Positions 6,979-15,034 of a DNA stretch of 44,784 nucleotides are shown one piece after another. Position numbers and translations under genes: made by a program. The notes below the pieces were generated by a model. It did not search any database. It was given only the letters and a program-made list of their open reading frames with translations, and had not been told where the DNA came from. Positions within the stretch are counted from its first letter, which is position 1; each line of letters begins with the position of its first letter. This DNA comes from an uncultured Dorea sp. (GTDB lineage: Bacteria > Bacillota > Clostridia > Lachnospirales > Lachnospiraceae): NCBI GenBank assembly GCA_947652615.1, contig CANTDX010000025.1:1-44784 (forward strand), given 5' to 3'.

Positions 6979-7565
6979 AAAGAAAAAAGAAATGGTACGA
7001 TTATCTTTGGATTGCCTCTCTTACTTACTTGATCCTTGGATTTTTTAATATCCTCTGTGCATGGCTGGGTCTTTTGTGCTTTTTTATCCCTCTTGCCATA
7101 GCGGTCATAAAGGGCAATAAGGCATACTGCAACAAATATTGCGGCAGAGGCCAGCTATTTTCCCTGATCGGCGGCAGGTTCGGACTGTCACGAAAAAAAG
7201 ACATCCCCGGCTGGATGAGATCAGGCTGTTTCCGGTATGGATTTTTGATATTCTTCTTTGTAATGTTCTTTCTCATGCTATGGAACACCTGGCTGGTCTT
7301 CGCCGGAGCTAAGAATCTTGGCACTGCGGTAACACTGCTGTGGACATTCAAACTGCCCTGGCATTGGGCTTACCACGGCGCCCTGTTCTCCGACGGTGTA
7401 GCCCAGTTTGCTTTCGGCTTCTACAGTGTGATGCTTACCTCCACCATATTAGGATTCCTTACCATGGTCCTATTCAAACCTCGCTCCTGGTGCGTATACT
7501 GCCCCATGGGAACAATGACACAGCTTATTTGCAAAGCTAAAAACATAACCGGGCAGCCCAGATAA
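6975..7565 (+). CDS. NapH/NosR-like membrane 4Fe-4S protein
   Basis: 196 residues with four or five hydrophobic segments (for example residues about 10-45, 85-110, 150-170). Cysteine motifs face the cytoplasmic side: CNKYCGRGQ in the first loop and CVYCPMGTMTQLIC near the C-terminus. This pattern fits the polyferredoxin membrane proteins of the NapH/NosR/CcoG group, which pass electrons across or along the membrane. The ATG at 6975 overlaps the ferredoxin stop, and GGAGG at 6960-6964 supports it; an in-frame ATG at 6906 lies inside the ferredoxin gene and was not used. There is no FMN-binding domain or terminal reductase next to it. Confidence 0.75.
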   Translation: MKRKKKWYDYLWIASLTYLILGFFNILCAWLGLLCFFIPLAIAVIKGNKAYCNKYCGRGQLFSLIGGRFGLSRKKDIPGWMRSGCFRYGFLIFFFVMFFLMLWNTWLVFAGAKNLGTAVTLLWTFKLPWHWAYHGALFSDGVAQFAFGFYSVMLTSTILGFLTMVLFKPRSWCVYCPMGTMTQLICKAKNITGQPR

Positions 7566-7573
7566 AGACAAGT

Positions 7574-7619
7574 AAAGGCACTGCTGCCGCTGTCTATTAA
7601 CCGCGAAAACAGTGCCTTT
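7574..7619. terminator. Terminator between convergent genes
   Basis: AAAGGCACTG (7574-7583) pairs with CAGTGCCTTT (7610-7619), followed on + by a T-rich stretch. It sits between the membrane ferredoxin gene (+) and the esterase gene (-). Confidence 0.75.
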
Positions 7620-7643
7620 CACTTTTAATGCCAAAGATCTGAA

Positions 7644-8456
7644 CTAATCCACTCCAAGATCCGCATCTATCCCAAGCCACCAGCACAACACATCCTTGAT
7701 CCTCTCATCCCAGTATTTCCACTGATGATCTCCTGCAGATTCACTGCTGCTTAAGTCATATCCAAGCTTCCTCACATGTTCCCAGGCCTTTAGATTCCCC
7801 TGATATAAGAAATCTTCCGTGCCGCACCACGCATACAGGCGCGGCCGCTCCTTATCAGAAGCCGCGAGCTTATCCGCCAGGGCAAGAAGATCATTATCCG
7901 AACCCGCAAGCTTTTCAGCACTCCCGAATATTCCCTGAAACAGCGGCAATACGTCTGACTGCTCCGTTATATTACGCTTATAATCTTCCACAATATCCAA
8001 CGCACCGGACAGTGATGCCGCAGCGCCAAAGGTATCACCCGCCCGAAGTCCCAGCTTCCATGCGCCGTAACCGCCCATAGACAGTCCTGCCGCCAGCATA
8101 TCCTCTCTCTTCTGGGACATCCTTGGGAAAAATTCACGGCAGATACGCGGCAGCTCCTCCGAAATAAATGTCCAGTACCTCATCCCGTAAGTAGTATCCG
8201 TATAGAAGCCCAGATGGGTCGTTGGCATCACCACCGCGATCCCAAGACGGCTCACATAACGCTCGATGGAAGTCCTGCGCTGCCAGGTCGTCTGGTCGTC
8301 ACTCATGCCATGCAACAAATACATCGTCTTATACTGCCCGTTCTCCGCCCTTCCTTCCATGCCGATCTGCCTGCTGGTCTTCTGCGGCAGGATCACATCC
8401 ATATTCATACTCATCCCCAGGACATCCGAGAAAAAATCTACATGCATCAATGCCAT
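7644..8456 (-). CDS. Alpha/beta hydrolase esterase (EstA/tributyrin esterase family)
   Basis: 270 residues, cytoplasmic, of the PF00756 esterase family. The nucleophile elbow GLSMGG has Ser126. The oxyanion segment is LLHGMSDDQTTW, and the late acid and base are probably the Asp in CGTEDFLY and the His in GDHQWKYWD. Related enzymes hydrolyse short-chain acyl esters such as tributyrin and aryl acetates; the physiological substrate is unknown. GGAGG lies 9 nt before the ATG. It begins 15 bp after the M20 peptidase and shares its operon, so a joint role in deacylation of a peptide or amino-acid derivative is possible, though that is only inference. Confidence 0.85.
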   Translation of the reverse strand: MALMHVDFFSDVLGMSMNMDVILPQKTSRQIGMEGRAENGQYKTMYLLHGMSDDQTTWQRRTSIERYVSRLGIAVVMPTTHLGFYTDTTYGMRYWTFISEELPRICREFFPRMSQKREDMLAAGLSMGGYGAWKLGLRAGDTFGAAASLSGALDIVEDYKRNITEQSDVLPLFQGIFGSAEKLAGSDNDLLALADKLAASDKERPRLYAWCGTEDFLYQGNLKAWEHVRKLGYDLSSSESAGDHQWKYWDERIKDVLCWWLGIDADLGVD

Positions 8457-8471
8457 CTTTTTGTTCCTCCT

Positions 8472-9656
8472 TCAATCATTCATCTCCTCCACCAACGCCT
8501 CCAACACTGCCTCACAGCGCCGTATATCTGCAGTTTCTACGAACTCATCCGGCTTGTGGGCATACCTTAAACTCCCGGGTCCATAAGACATGCACTCCCG
8601 GTTCCCAAGCTTCCCGGCGATCACGGCCGTGTCCGTATATCCTGGGAATACACGCACCTTACATTCTTCCTCCGTCACCTTTTTAACCGACTTCTTAAGC
8701 CCTTCAAGCAATACGGAATCCTCATTCTTCTCAATATAAGGCCGGTTACCTGTCACCTGATAATCTGCCCTAATTCCCAGAACCATCTTCTTCGCTTCAT
8801 CGACCGCTATTTCTACGATTCTAAGCACTTCCTTATCATCGATCGGCGGCGACAGCCGAAAGTCCATCCAGAGCTCACATTCATCCGGAACCACATAAGG
8901 CTGATATCCTCCTGCGATCTGTCCGAAGGTCACCGTTGAAGGACCCATCTCATCATGCACCGGAAGTTGTCCGAATGCCGCTCTGATACGTGTGATCATC
9001 TCTGCCGCGGCAGCCACCGCGTCTGCCCCCTGTTCCGGCTTGCTGGCATGCGCCGTGATCCCATGCACATTCACCTTAAGCCAAAATCTGCCCTTATGGG
9101 CCATCTGGATCTCTCCGTCTGTGGGTTCCAAGTCAAGCACCCAGTCATCCCTTCCTACCAGACCTCTTTCTATCGCATGTTCAACACCCCGCATATCCGC
9201 TTCCTCATCTATCGTACACAGAAGACGCAAGGGATAACGGAGATGAAGAATTCCTTTGGCCGCCGCTTCTGCCGTCTTGCGGAACACGTTCAAGGCGCAG
9301 GCAAGCCCCGCCTTCATATCGCAGGCGCCCCGGCCATAGATCCTGCCGTCCTTAAGCTCTCCTCCAAAAGGATCCCTCGTCCAATCCTTTCCCGCTACCA
9401 CCGTATCCATATGGCAGGCAAGCACCAGCATCGGTCCCCGATCTCCAGACAGCCTGCCGGAAAGCTCATCCCTGCAGCTTACCGGAATCGTAGCCACTAT
9501 ATTATTACGACCCGGCAGTACCTCATCAACTGCCAGGTCGATACTCAGATCCGCAAGATATTGCCTGACGAATGCTTCTATTCCACTCTCACCCGCTCCC
9601 GGATTCGTACTCTCAATCCGTACCAGTTCACGGGTCAGTTCTACCGCATCACACAT
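8472..9656 (-). CDS. M20 family metallopeptidase (ArgE/DapE/ACY1 type)
   Basis: 394 residues with the di-zinc M20 layout: ACHMDTV (first His and Asp), GRGACDMKAG (bridging Asp), TIDEEADMRG (catalytic and metal Glu), DLEPTDGE, and a C-terminal histidine in YAHKPDEF. A lid domain lies at about residues 180-290. Such enzymes remove acyl groups from amino acids or cleave dipeptides; the substrate cannot be read from the sequence. AAGGAG is 7 to 8 nt from the ATG at 9656; a GTG at 9659 is also in frame but closer. It is the first gene of a two-gene operon with the esterase and has its own promoter (9688-9716). Confidence 0.85.
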   Translation of the reverse strand: MCDAVELTRELVRIESTNPGAGESGIEAFVRQYLADLSIDLAVDEVLPGRNNIVATIPVSCRDELSGRLSGDRGPMLVLACHMDTVVAGKDWTRDPFGGELKDGRIYGRGACDMKAGLACALNVFRKTAEAAAKGILHLRYPLRLLCTIDEEADMRGVEHAIERGLVGRDDWVLDLEPTDGEIQMAHKGRFWLKVNVHGITAHASKPEQGADAVAAAAEMITRIRAAFGQLPVHDEMGPSTVTFGQIAGGYQPYVVPDECELWMDFRLSPPIDDKEVLRIVEIAVDEAKKMVLGIRADYQVTGNRPYIEKNEDSVLLEGLKKSVKKVTEEECKVRVFPGYTDTAVIAGKLGNRECMSYGPGSLRYAHKPDEFVETADIRRCEAVLEALVEEMND

Positions 9657-9687
9657 CACTCTGCTCCTTCCTCTTATGTATATTCAT

Positions 9688-9716
9688 TATAAGAGAAAGC
9701 ATCCGCAAATGCAATA
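9688..9716 (-). promoter_or_regulatory. Promoter of the M20 peptidase/esterase operon
   Basis: On the minus strand TTGCAT (9711-9716) and TATAAT (9688-9693) are separated by exactly 17 nt, about 31 nt upstream of the ATG. Confidence 0.6.
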
Positions 9717-9730
9717 TCAACACATCATTC

Positions 9731-10828
9731 TTATCTTTGCACCCTTGCCCCGGCGCCTCCCATGATGGCTTCTACTTCCTTCTTGCTCGCCATGGTGGTA
9801 TCCCCCGGCGTCGTCATAGCAAGCGCACCATGCGCTGCCCCGTAATTGACCGCCGTCTGGGCATCGCCTGTGGTCATCAATCCATAGATCAGGCCGGACG
9901 CGAAGGAATCCCCGCCGCCGACACGGTCCATGATCTCCAGGCCCTTATAATCCTTCGCCTTATAGATCTGGCCATCCGCCCAGCAGATGGCGCTCCAGTC
10001 ATTGACCGTCGCGGTCTTCACTTCCCGCAGAGTCGTCGCGACCACCTTAAAATTCGGATACACCTCAGCCGCATGATTGATCATCTTCTTGTATCCGTCA
10101 AGGTTCAGTTGTTTCAGGTTCTCGTCATTTCCTTCGATCTCGAAACCAAGGCAGGCCGTGAAGTCCTCCTCATTTCCGATCATGACATCTACATATTTCG
10201 CGATCTCTTTGTTCACTTCCTGTGCCTTCTCCTGCCCTCCGATGGCGCTCCACATAGACGGCCTGTAATTCAGGTCATAGGAGATCACCGTTTTGTACTT
10301 CTTCGCCGTCCTGATCGCCGCAAGCGCCGTCTCGCTTGCCTGCTCGGACAACGCTGCATAGATACCGCCCGTATGCAGCCAGCGTACCCCCAATTCTCCA
10401 AAGATGTACTCAAAATCGAAATCCTCCGGCGCCGCCTTGGAGATCGCCGTATTGGCACGGTCTGAGCATCCCACTGCTCCCCGGATGCCGAATCCCCTCT
10501 CTGTAAAGTTCAGTCCGTTTCGGCAGACCCTTCCGATTCCGTCGGTCTTCATCCATTTGATCAGAGATGCATCTACACCGCCCTGCAGGATAAAATCTTC
10601 CATCAGAAGCCCTACTTCATTCTCTGCAAATGCAGTGATCACACCCGTTTTCATCCCGAAGCATCTTCGAAGCCCGCGGACCACATTATACTCTCCGCCG
10701 CCTTCCCATGCCCTAAAGCTCCTTGCCGTCCGGATCCGTCCTTCTCCCGGGTCCAGCCTCAGCATCACTTCCCCCAACGATACCGCGTCATACCTGCATT
10801 CCTTTGCCGGTCTCAAATTCAATTCCAT
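9731..10828 (-). CDS. kdgK: PfkB-family sugar kinase, probable KDG kinase
   Basis: 365 residues, ribokinase/PfkB fold. The N-terminal SLGEVMLRLDPGEG and the C-terminal signature DRVGGGDSFASGL (catalytic Asp near residue 315) are clear. In this operon it should phosphorylate 2-keto-3-deoxygluconate to KDPG, the substrate of the aldolase encoded just upstream. It starts 31 bp after the aldolase gene with GGGAG before the ATG. It is slightly longer than typical KdgK proteins. Fructokinase or another PfkB specificity cannot be excluded by sequence alone; the call rests mainly on its neighbours. Confidence 0.82.
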   Translation of the reverse strand: MELNLRPAKECRYDAVSLGEVMLRLDPGEGRIRTARSFRAWEGGGEYNVVRGLRRCFGMKTGVITAFAENEVGLLMEDFILQGGVDASLIKWMKTDGIGRVCRNGLNFTERGFGIRGAVGCSDRANTAISKAAPEDFDFEYIFGELGVRWLHTGGIYAALSEQASETALAAIRTAKKYKTVISYDLNYRPSMWSAIGGQEKAQEVNKEIAKYVDVMIGNEEDFTACLGFEIEGNDENLKQLNLDGYKKMINHAAEVYPNFKVVATTLREVKTATVNDWSAICWADGQIYKAKDYKGLEIMDRVGGGDSFASGLIYGLMTTGDAQTAVNYGAAHGALAMTTPGDTTMASKKEVEAIMGGAGARVQR

Positions 10829-10859
10829 TGCCTGTTATCTCCCTTCTTATTTCAACTCT

Positions 10860-11498
10860 TTAATTACGGATAGATGATGCTAACTCCACTGCTTCCTTCG
10901 TAAGCTCGCGGATCTTGTCAAATTCTCTGTTCTTAACCAGATCCCCTTTGACCATCCAGCTTCCGCCGCAGCAGACAATCTTGTCACAGCTAAGGTAATC
11001 CTTCAGATTCTTAGCGCTGATTCCGCCTGTCGGCATGAACTTCATCATCGTATACGGAGCCGCCATTGCCTTGATCATGGCAACGCCGCCCGCCTGCTCT
11101 GCCGGAAAGAACTTGACTACTTCCAGACCGCGCTTTGCCGCCTGCGCCAACTCGGAAGGAGTGATACATCCAGGGAATACGGGAATCCCCTTTTCCAGGC
11201 AATCATCCACGATCTCCGGATCAAAACCCGGACTCACGATGAATCTGGCTCCTGCTGCCACAGCACGGTCCGCCTGTTCAACCGTCAGCACCGTGCCTGC
11301 CCCAACGAGCATATCCGGATATTCCCTGCTCATCAAACGTATGGATTCTTCTGCCGCCTCTGTCCGGAAGGTCACCTCGGCACAGGGAAGTCCTCCTTCT
11401 GTAAGAGCTTTCGCTAACGGGAGCGCATCCTTCGCATCCTCTAGCACCACTACCGGCACTACCCCATATTTACTGAATTGTTCCGCAATTGTATTCAT
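10860..11498 (-). CDS. eda: 2-keto-3-deoxy-6-phosphogluconate aldolase
   Basis: 212 residues, a class I aldolase with a TIM barrel. The Schiff-base lysine is K129 in EVVKFFPAE, and the general acid/base motif EVTFRTE has E41 and R45. Both match the expected spacing relative to E. coli Eda (E45, R49, K133). GAGTVL, SPGFDP and PTGGIS phosphate-binding motifs are present. It splits KDPG into pyruvate and glyceraldehyde 3-phosphate. It lies 39 bp downstream of the dehydratase and 31 bp upstream of the kinase, forming a compact Entner-Doudoroff-type branch for sugar acids. Confidence 0.93.
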   Translation of the reverse strand: MNTIAEQFSKYGVVPVVVLEDAKDALPLAKALTEGGLPCAEVTFRTEAAEESIRLMSREYPDMLVGAGTVLTVEQADRAVAAGARFIVSPGFDPEIVDDCLEKGIPVFPGCITPSELAQAAKRGLEVVKFFPAEQAGGVAMIKAMAAPYTMMKFMPTGGISAKNLKDYLSCDKIVCCGGSWMVKGDLVKNREFDKIRELTKEAVELASSIRN

Positions 11499-11537
11499 AT
11501 CTTCCTTACCTCCTAATTCAACAGCCCCAAAGAGAAC

Positions 11538-13280
11538 CTATTCCAGATACGCTCCCTTCATCGGGCTTACCGCATGTTCACTGAACAGACGCAGAACCCC
11601 CTTTTTGTATTTTGGCTTGCGCGGCTTCCAGTTCTTACGTCTCTCATCAAGTATCGCTTCCACTTCTTCCATGGTCTTTCGCTCTCCCGCAATCCCGATG
11701 ATATTCAGCTTCCGCTCTTCTACATCGATCTCGATCAGATCACCTTCTTCCACAAGCGCGATCGGGCCGCCATCCACTGCTTCCGGGCTGCAATGGCCGA
11801 TCACGGGGCCTGTGGAAGCTCCTGAGAAACGACCGTCCGTGATCAGCGCGATGCTTTTCCCAAGTTCTTTATCACTGCTGATCGCCTCGGAGGTATAGAA
11901 CATCTCCGGCATCCCGCTCCCCTTAGGCCCTTCGTAGCGGATAAATACCGCATCGCCTTTCTGGACCTTATGCTTAAGCACTGCATCCAGACATTCCTCC
12001 TCACTGTCAAACGGTCTCGCCCTTAAGACCGCCCTGAACATCTCCTTCGGACATGCCGTATGCTTGATAACAGCTCCTTCCGGTGCCAGATTACCTCTTA
12101 ATACAGCAATACTTCCGTCTGTACCGATCGCATTCTCATAAGGACGGATGATATCCTCTCTGGAGAGCAAAACCTGATAACGCTGATTAAATTCCTGCAG
12201 CCATTTCTGACATCTCTCATAAAAACCGCTGCGTCTCAGTTTATCCAGATTCTCCCCCAGTGTCTTGCCGGTTACCGTCATAACATCCAGATGCAGATAA
12301 TCCCGGATCTCCTCCATGATCGCCGGTACTCCGCCCGCATAATAGAAGCATTCTGCCGGCCAGCGTCCTGCCGGACGGACATCCAGAAGATATCGGGCAT
12401 TCCGATGCAGACGGTCGAAAGTATCCCCGGTAATCTCTATGTCAAATTCATGGGCAATCGCCGGGATATGCAGAAGGCAATTGGTGCTCCCTGAGACAGC
12501 TGCATGCACAAGGATCGCATTTTCAAAACTATCCATGGTAACGATATCACTCGGACACATATGCGGTATGGATGCAAGCTTCACCGCCTGCTTCCCCGCC
12601 TCCCTGGCAAAAGCCAGAAGATCCGGGCTCGTCGCAGGCATCAATGCACTTCCGGGAAGCGCAAGGCCTAAGGTCTCTGCCATGATCTGCATCGTCGAAG
12701 CCGTACCGATGAAGGAACACGCGCCGCAGCTCGGGCAGGCATTGCATTTTGCCCATTCAAGCGTCTTCTCATCGATCTCTCCCCTCTGATATCTGGCGCT
12801 GTACATCCCTAACTGCTCCAGGGTAAGCATATCAGGTCCTGCGTTCATCGTCCCTCCCGGCACTACCACGGAAGGGATATCCACTCTAGCCAGCCCCATC
12901 AGATTACCAGGCATCCCTTTGTCACAGCTTGCCAGGTATACCCCCGCGTCAAAAGGCGTTGCATTGGCATGGATCTCGATCATATTCGCGATCATCTCGC
13001 GGCTTGCCAGGCTGTAATTGATCCCGTCTGTTCCCTGGCTCTCCCCGTCACAGATATCCGTACAATAGTAACGCGCACCATATCCTCCCGCTTCTTCAAT
13101 TCCCACACGGACCGCTTCTACCAGAATATTCAGATGGCCGCTTCCCGGATGACTGTCGCCATAGGTGCTCTCGATCATCACCTGGGGCTTTGACAGATCC
13201 TCAGTTCTCCATCCAGTTCCGATACGCAGCGGATCCAATTCCGGTGCAATTTTGCGTATTTCCTGACTTCTCAATTCCAT
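11538..13280 (-). CDS. IlvD/Edd-family sugar-acid dehydratase
   Basis: 580 residues. Iron-sulfur and active-site motifs of the IlvD/Edd family are present: DICDGESQG, ASCDKGMPGN, CPSCGACSFIGTASTMQ, and DGRFSGAS near the C-terminus. Because aldolase, kinase and a GntR regulator surround it and no branched-chain amino acid genes are near, it most likely dehydrates an aldonic acid (gluconate or galactonate type) to 2-keto-3-deoxygluconate rather than acting as IlvD. The ATG at 13280 follows AAAGGAG by about 9 nt; upstream in-frame codons would cover that site. No sugar-acid transporter is encoded in the window. Confidence 0.85.
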   Translation of the reverse strand: MELRSQEIRKIAPELDPLRIGTGWRTEDLSKPQVMIESTYGDSHPGSGHLNILVEAVRVGIEEAGGYGARYYCTDICDGESQGTDGINYSLASREMIANMIEIHANATPFDAGVYLASCDKGMPGNLMGLARVDIPSVVVPGGTMNAGPDMLTLEQLGMYSARYQRGEIDEKTLEWAKCNACPSCGACSFIGTASTMQIMAETLGLALPGSALMPATSPDLLAFAREAGKQAVKLASIPHMCPSDIVTMDSFENAILVHAAVSGSTNCLLHIPAIAHEFDIEITGDTFDRLHRNARYLLDVRPAGRWPAECFYYAGGVPAIMEEIRDYLHLDVMTVTGKTLGENLDKLRRSGFYERCQKWLQEFNQRYQVLLSREDIIRPYENAIGTDGSIAVLRGNLAPEGAVIKHTACPKEMFRAVLRARPFDSEEECLDAVLKHKVQKGDAVFIRYEGPKGSGMPEMFYTSEAISSDKELGKSIALITDGRFSGASTGPVIGHCSPEAVDGGPIALVEEGDLIEIDVEERKLNIIGIAGERKTMEEVEAILDERRKNWKPRKPKYKKGVLRLFSEHAVSPMKGAYLE

Positions 13281-13320
13281 AATCTCTCTTCTCCTTTCTC
13301 TAAAAGCAATACAGCATTGC

Positions 13321-13335
13321 AACATCTGACGTCTT
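13321..13335. promoter_or_regulatory. FadR/GntR operator copy 1
   Basis: AACATCTGACGTCTT matches 12 of 15 positions with the perfect palindrome at 13380-13394. It lies just downstream of the expected transcription start of the dehydratase operon. Confidence 0.6.
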
Positions 13336-13351
13336 ATGTTATTGTGGTTTC

Positions 13352-13380
13352 ATTATAATATTTTACTTATCTTCACGCAA
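13352..13380 (-). promoter_or_regulatory. Promoter of the sugar-acid operon
   Basis: On the minus strand TTGCGT (13375-13380) and TATAAT (13352-13357) are separated by 17 nt. Operator copies lie on both sides of it, consistent with repression by the GntR regulator. Confidence 0.6.
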
Positions 13381-13394
13381 TACATCTGATGTAT
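13380..13394. promoter_or_regulatory. FadR/GntR operator copy 2 (perfect palindrome)
   Basis: ATACATCTGATGTAT has 7-bp perfect arms around a central T. It touches the -35 box of the sugar-acid promoter. Confidence 0.65.
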
Positions 13395-13420
13395 GTATTC
13401 TTCATTCTATCTTTTGCACA

Positions 13421-13449
13421 AAAAAAGAAACTTTTCGTCACACGAAAAG
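13421..13449 (-). terminator. Terminator after the GntR gene
   Basis: On the minus strand CTTTTCGT-GTG-ACGAAAAG (13431-13449) is followed by TTTCTTTTTT. It lies between the regulator stop and the sugar-acid promoter, so the two transcripts are separate. Confidence 0.8.
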
Positions 13450-13505
13450 CTTCCATTTTGTGCATTATGTCTATTCTGTTTTTTGAGTCATTTGAAAAAA
13501 GTCAA

Positions 13506-13520
13506 ATACATCTGACGTGT
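13506..13520. promoter_or_regulatory. FadR/GntR operator copy 3
   Basis: ATACATCTGACGTGT, 26 bp past the regulator's stop codon and about 110 bp upstream of operator copy 2. A distant copy of this kind suits looping between sites. Confidence 0.55.
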
Positions 13521-13545
13521 TATCTTACCACATATCCATTACAAT

Positions 13546-14256
13546 TCATGATTTACTATCTCTTTCTTCAAGAAGCCTCATAATCGTCTGACGATTAAAA
13601 GTCAGATGCATCATCATAGCGCATTTGGCGCCTACAGAATCCCTCTTACATATTGCCTCCGTGATAGCCCTGTGGGTCTGCAGCGTTTCTTCTTTTAATA
13701 AACGATGCGTCAGATTGGCGAATGTATAGACAGCCGTATTGATTACCGGAACCAGTGTCTCCACCACCTGATTCTTGCTGCACCGCGCTATGCAGGTATG
13801 AAATTCGATGTCCTTGCTGATATGATTATGCCCGCCCTGATATAGCTGCTCCGTCTCGTCACACAGACGCTTCAGCGTGACCAGCTCGTCCTCGTCCGCA
13901 TTCCTGCAGGCAATCGCCGCGATCTCCGGTTCGATCATAAGCCGCACCTCGAACAGATCCAGCGCCATCTTATACTTATCCTCCATCTTCCCAAATCCCA
14001 GAGGATCCTCATCCAGAGTGTTCGTGCTGATCACATAGGTCCCGGAACCTCTGCGCACTTCCAGTATTCCCCGGGATACCAGCCCTTTTACCGCTTCCCG
14101 GATCGTGCTGCGCCCCACGCCGAACCGCTCTGCAAGCTCGAATTCATTCGGGATCTTCTGTCCCGGCTCAACCGGCTCCTGCAGGATATATTTCATCAAT
14201 TCATCCTCGATCTGTGCACCCAGGGGCTTCTTGTTCTTCTTGTCAAAACTATACAT
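13546..14256 (-). CDS. GntR/FadR-family transcriptional regulator
   Basis: 236 residues. Residues about 11-75 are a GntR winged helix (IPNEFELAERFGVGRSTIRE, then GILEVRRGSGTYV), and residues about 95-220 an all-helical FCD ligand domain with metal-site residues in EFHTCIARCSKN. FCD regulators usually sense sugar acids or related carboxylates, which fits the adjacent sugar-acid operon. Three matching 15-bp operators lie between it and that operon. GGAGG precedes the ATG, which overlaps the end of yqeC by 8 bp, so it is expressed with yqeC and the hybrid kinase. Confidence 0.9.
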   Translation of the reverse strand: MYSFDKKNKKPLGAQIEDELMKYILQEPVEPGQKIPNEFELAERFGVGRSTIREAVKGLVSRGILEVRRGSGTYVISTNTLDEDPLGFGKMEDKYKMALDLFEVRLMIEPEIAAIACRNADEDELVTLKRLCDETEQLYQGGHNHISKDIEFHTCIARCSKNQVVETLVPVINTAVYTFANLTHRLLKEETLQTHRAITEAICKRDSVGAKCAMMMHLTFNRQTIMRLLEERDSKS

Positions 14257-15034
14257 TCTTATATTCCTCCGGAAGCGCTTCCTGCATCGAAGTCACAAGC
14301 ACCTTCGTATTCCCGCATTTCCTATTCTTAATCTCCCGCCAGATATCTACTGCCGTCTCCTGCCTTCTGTCCGTATCTGCCTTATTCAGTACAACCATAT
14401 ATTCCATAGATCCGGCAATTCCTTTTCTTCCCGCCCGGTCACTCACAGCAAGCATAGCAATATCCTTCGGCTCAAGTATATCCCCCGCATCCTTTTGCAG
14501 GAAATCTGCCGCCATCTCCGCCCGGAAACAGACCTCACTGATCCGTCTTCCCACCGCATCCAGTCCATATACCGACAGGACACAGGTCACCTGGGGCAGA
14601 AGCACCGGCTCATGCTCTGCCGGGATCTTAACCGGAAGCCGTCTGGCCCCGTCCGCCTCGATCAATACGGGACCGGGAAGCTCAAGCACACGCTCAAGAA
14701 CAGCCTTAGGAAGGATCTTGATCTTCCCCTCCCCGGCTCCGGCTCCGGCAAATACACACCCCACACGCTCCCGGGTCTCCAGAATCTCTTCTACAGACGG
14801 GCCGATCAGAAATCCCGGGAAATCCTCTGCCTTCATATGTGTCGTTGTGATCACAGCCGGCTTCGCACCGGATGCCTGGTATTCCTTCGCCAGCCGTTTC
14901 AACAGCGTCGTCTTCCCGCCTCCGCCGACCGCCGCTATCCTTGGTTTTCCCTGCCGTTCAAGAGACAGGGCTTCCATCAGTGACGAGCTCACCTTAAGCT
15001 TCCCTTCTATCACCTCTGCAACCATTCTGCACAC
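14249..15034 (-). CDS. yqeC: YqeC-type selenium cofactor-linked P-loop protein
   Basis: 261 residues. Walker A is AVGGGGKTTLL near residue 40, followed by ITTTHMK, the conserved IEADGARRLPVKIPAEHEPV block near residue 125, and an NKAD motif near residue 225. These are the marks of YqeC, a putative GTP/ATP-binding protein of the selenium-dependent molybdenum hydroxylase clusters, where yqeB and yqeC are thought to help mature the selenium-containing Mo cofactor. The GTG start shares one base with the TAG stop of the hybrid kinase gene, and its end overlaps the GntR gene. It is therefore split from the ygeY-ygeW-yqeA group at the left of the window. Confidence 0.85.
   Translation of the reverse strand: MCRMVAEVIEGKLKVSSSLMEALSLERQGKPRIAAVGGGGKTTLLKRLAKEYQASGAKPAVITTTHMKAEDFPGFLIGPSVEEILETRERVGCVFAGAGAGEGKIKILPKAVLERVLELPGPVLIEADGARRLPVKIPAEHEPVLLPQVTCVLSVYGLDAVGRRISEVCFRAEMAADFLQKDAGDILEPKDIAMLAVSDRAGRKGIAGSMEYMVVLNKADTDRRQETAVDIWREIKNRKCGNTKVLVTSMQEALPEEYKNV

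Noticed and set aside
9572..10465. 297-codon plus-strand frame opposite KDG kinase and the M20 gene
   Set aside because: It crosses two real minus-strand genes and their promoter, and its translation shows no domain pattern.
11538..13280. Annotation as IlvD of branched-chain amino acid synthesis
   Set aside because: No ilv or leu genes are near, while KDPG aldolase, KDG kinase and a FadR-type regulator are.
13306..13320. GCAATACAGCATTGC, sharing 11 bases with the MITE end
   Set aside because: Only TACAGCATTGC matches, there is no CTAG and no partner end; it is better seen as a chance match or part of the leader.
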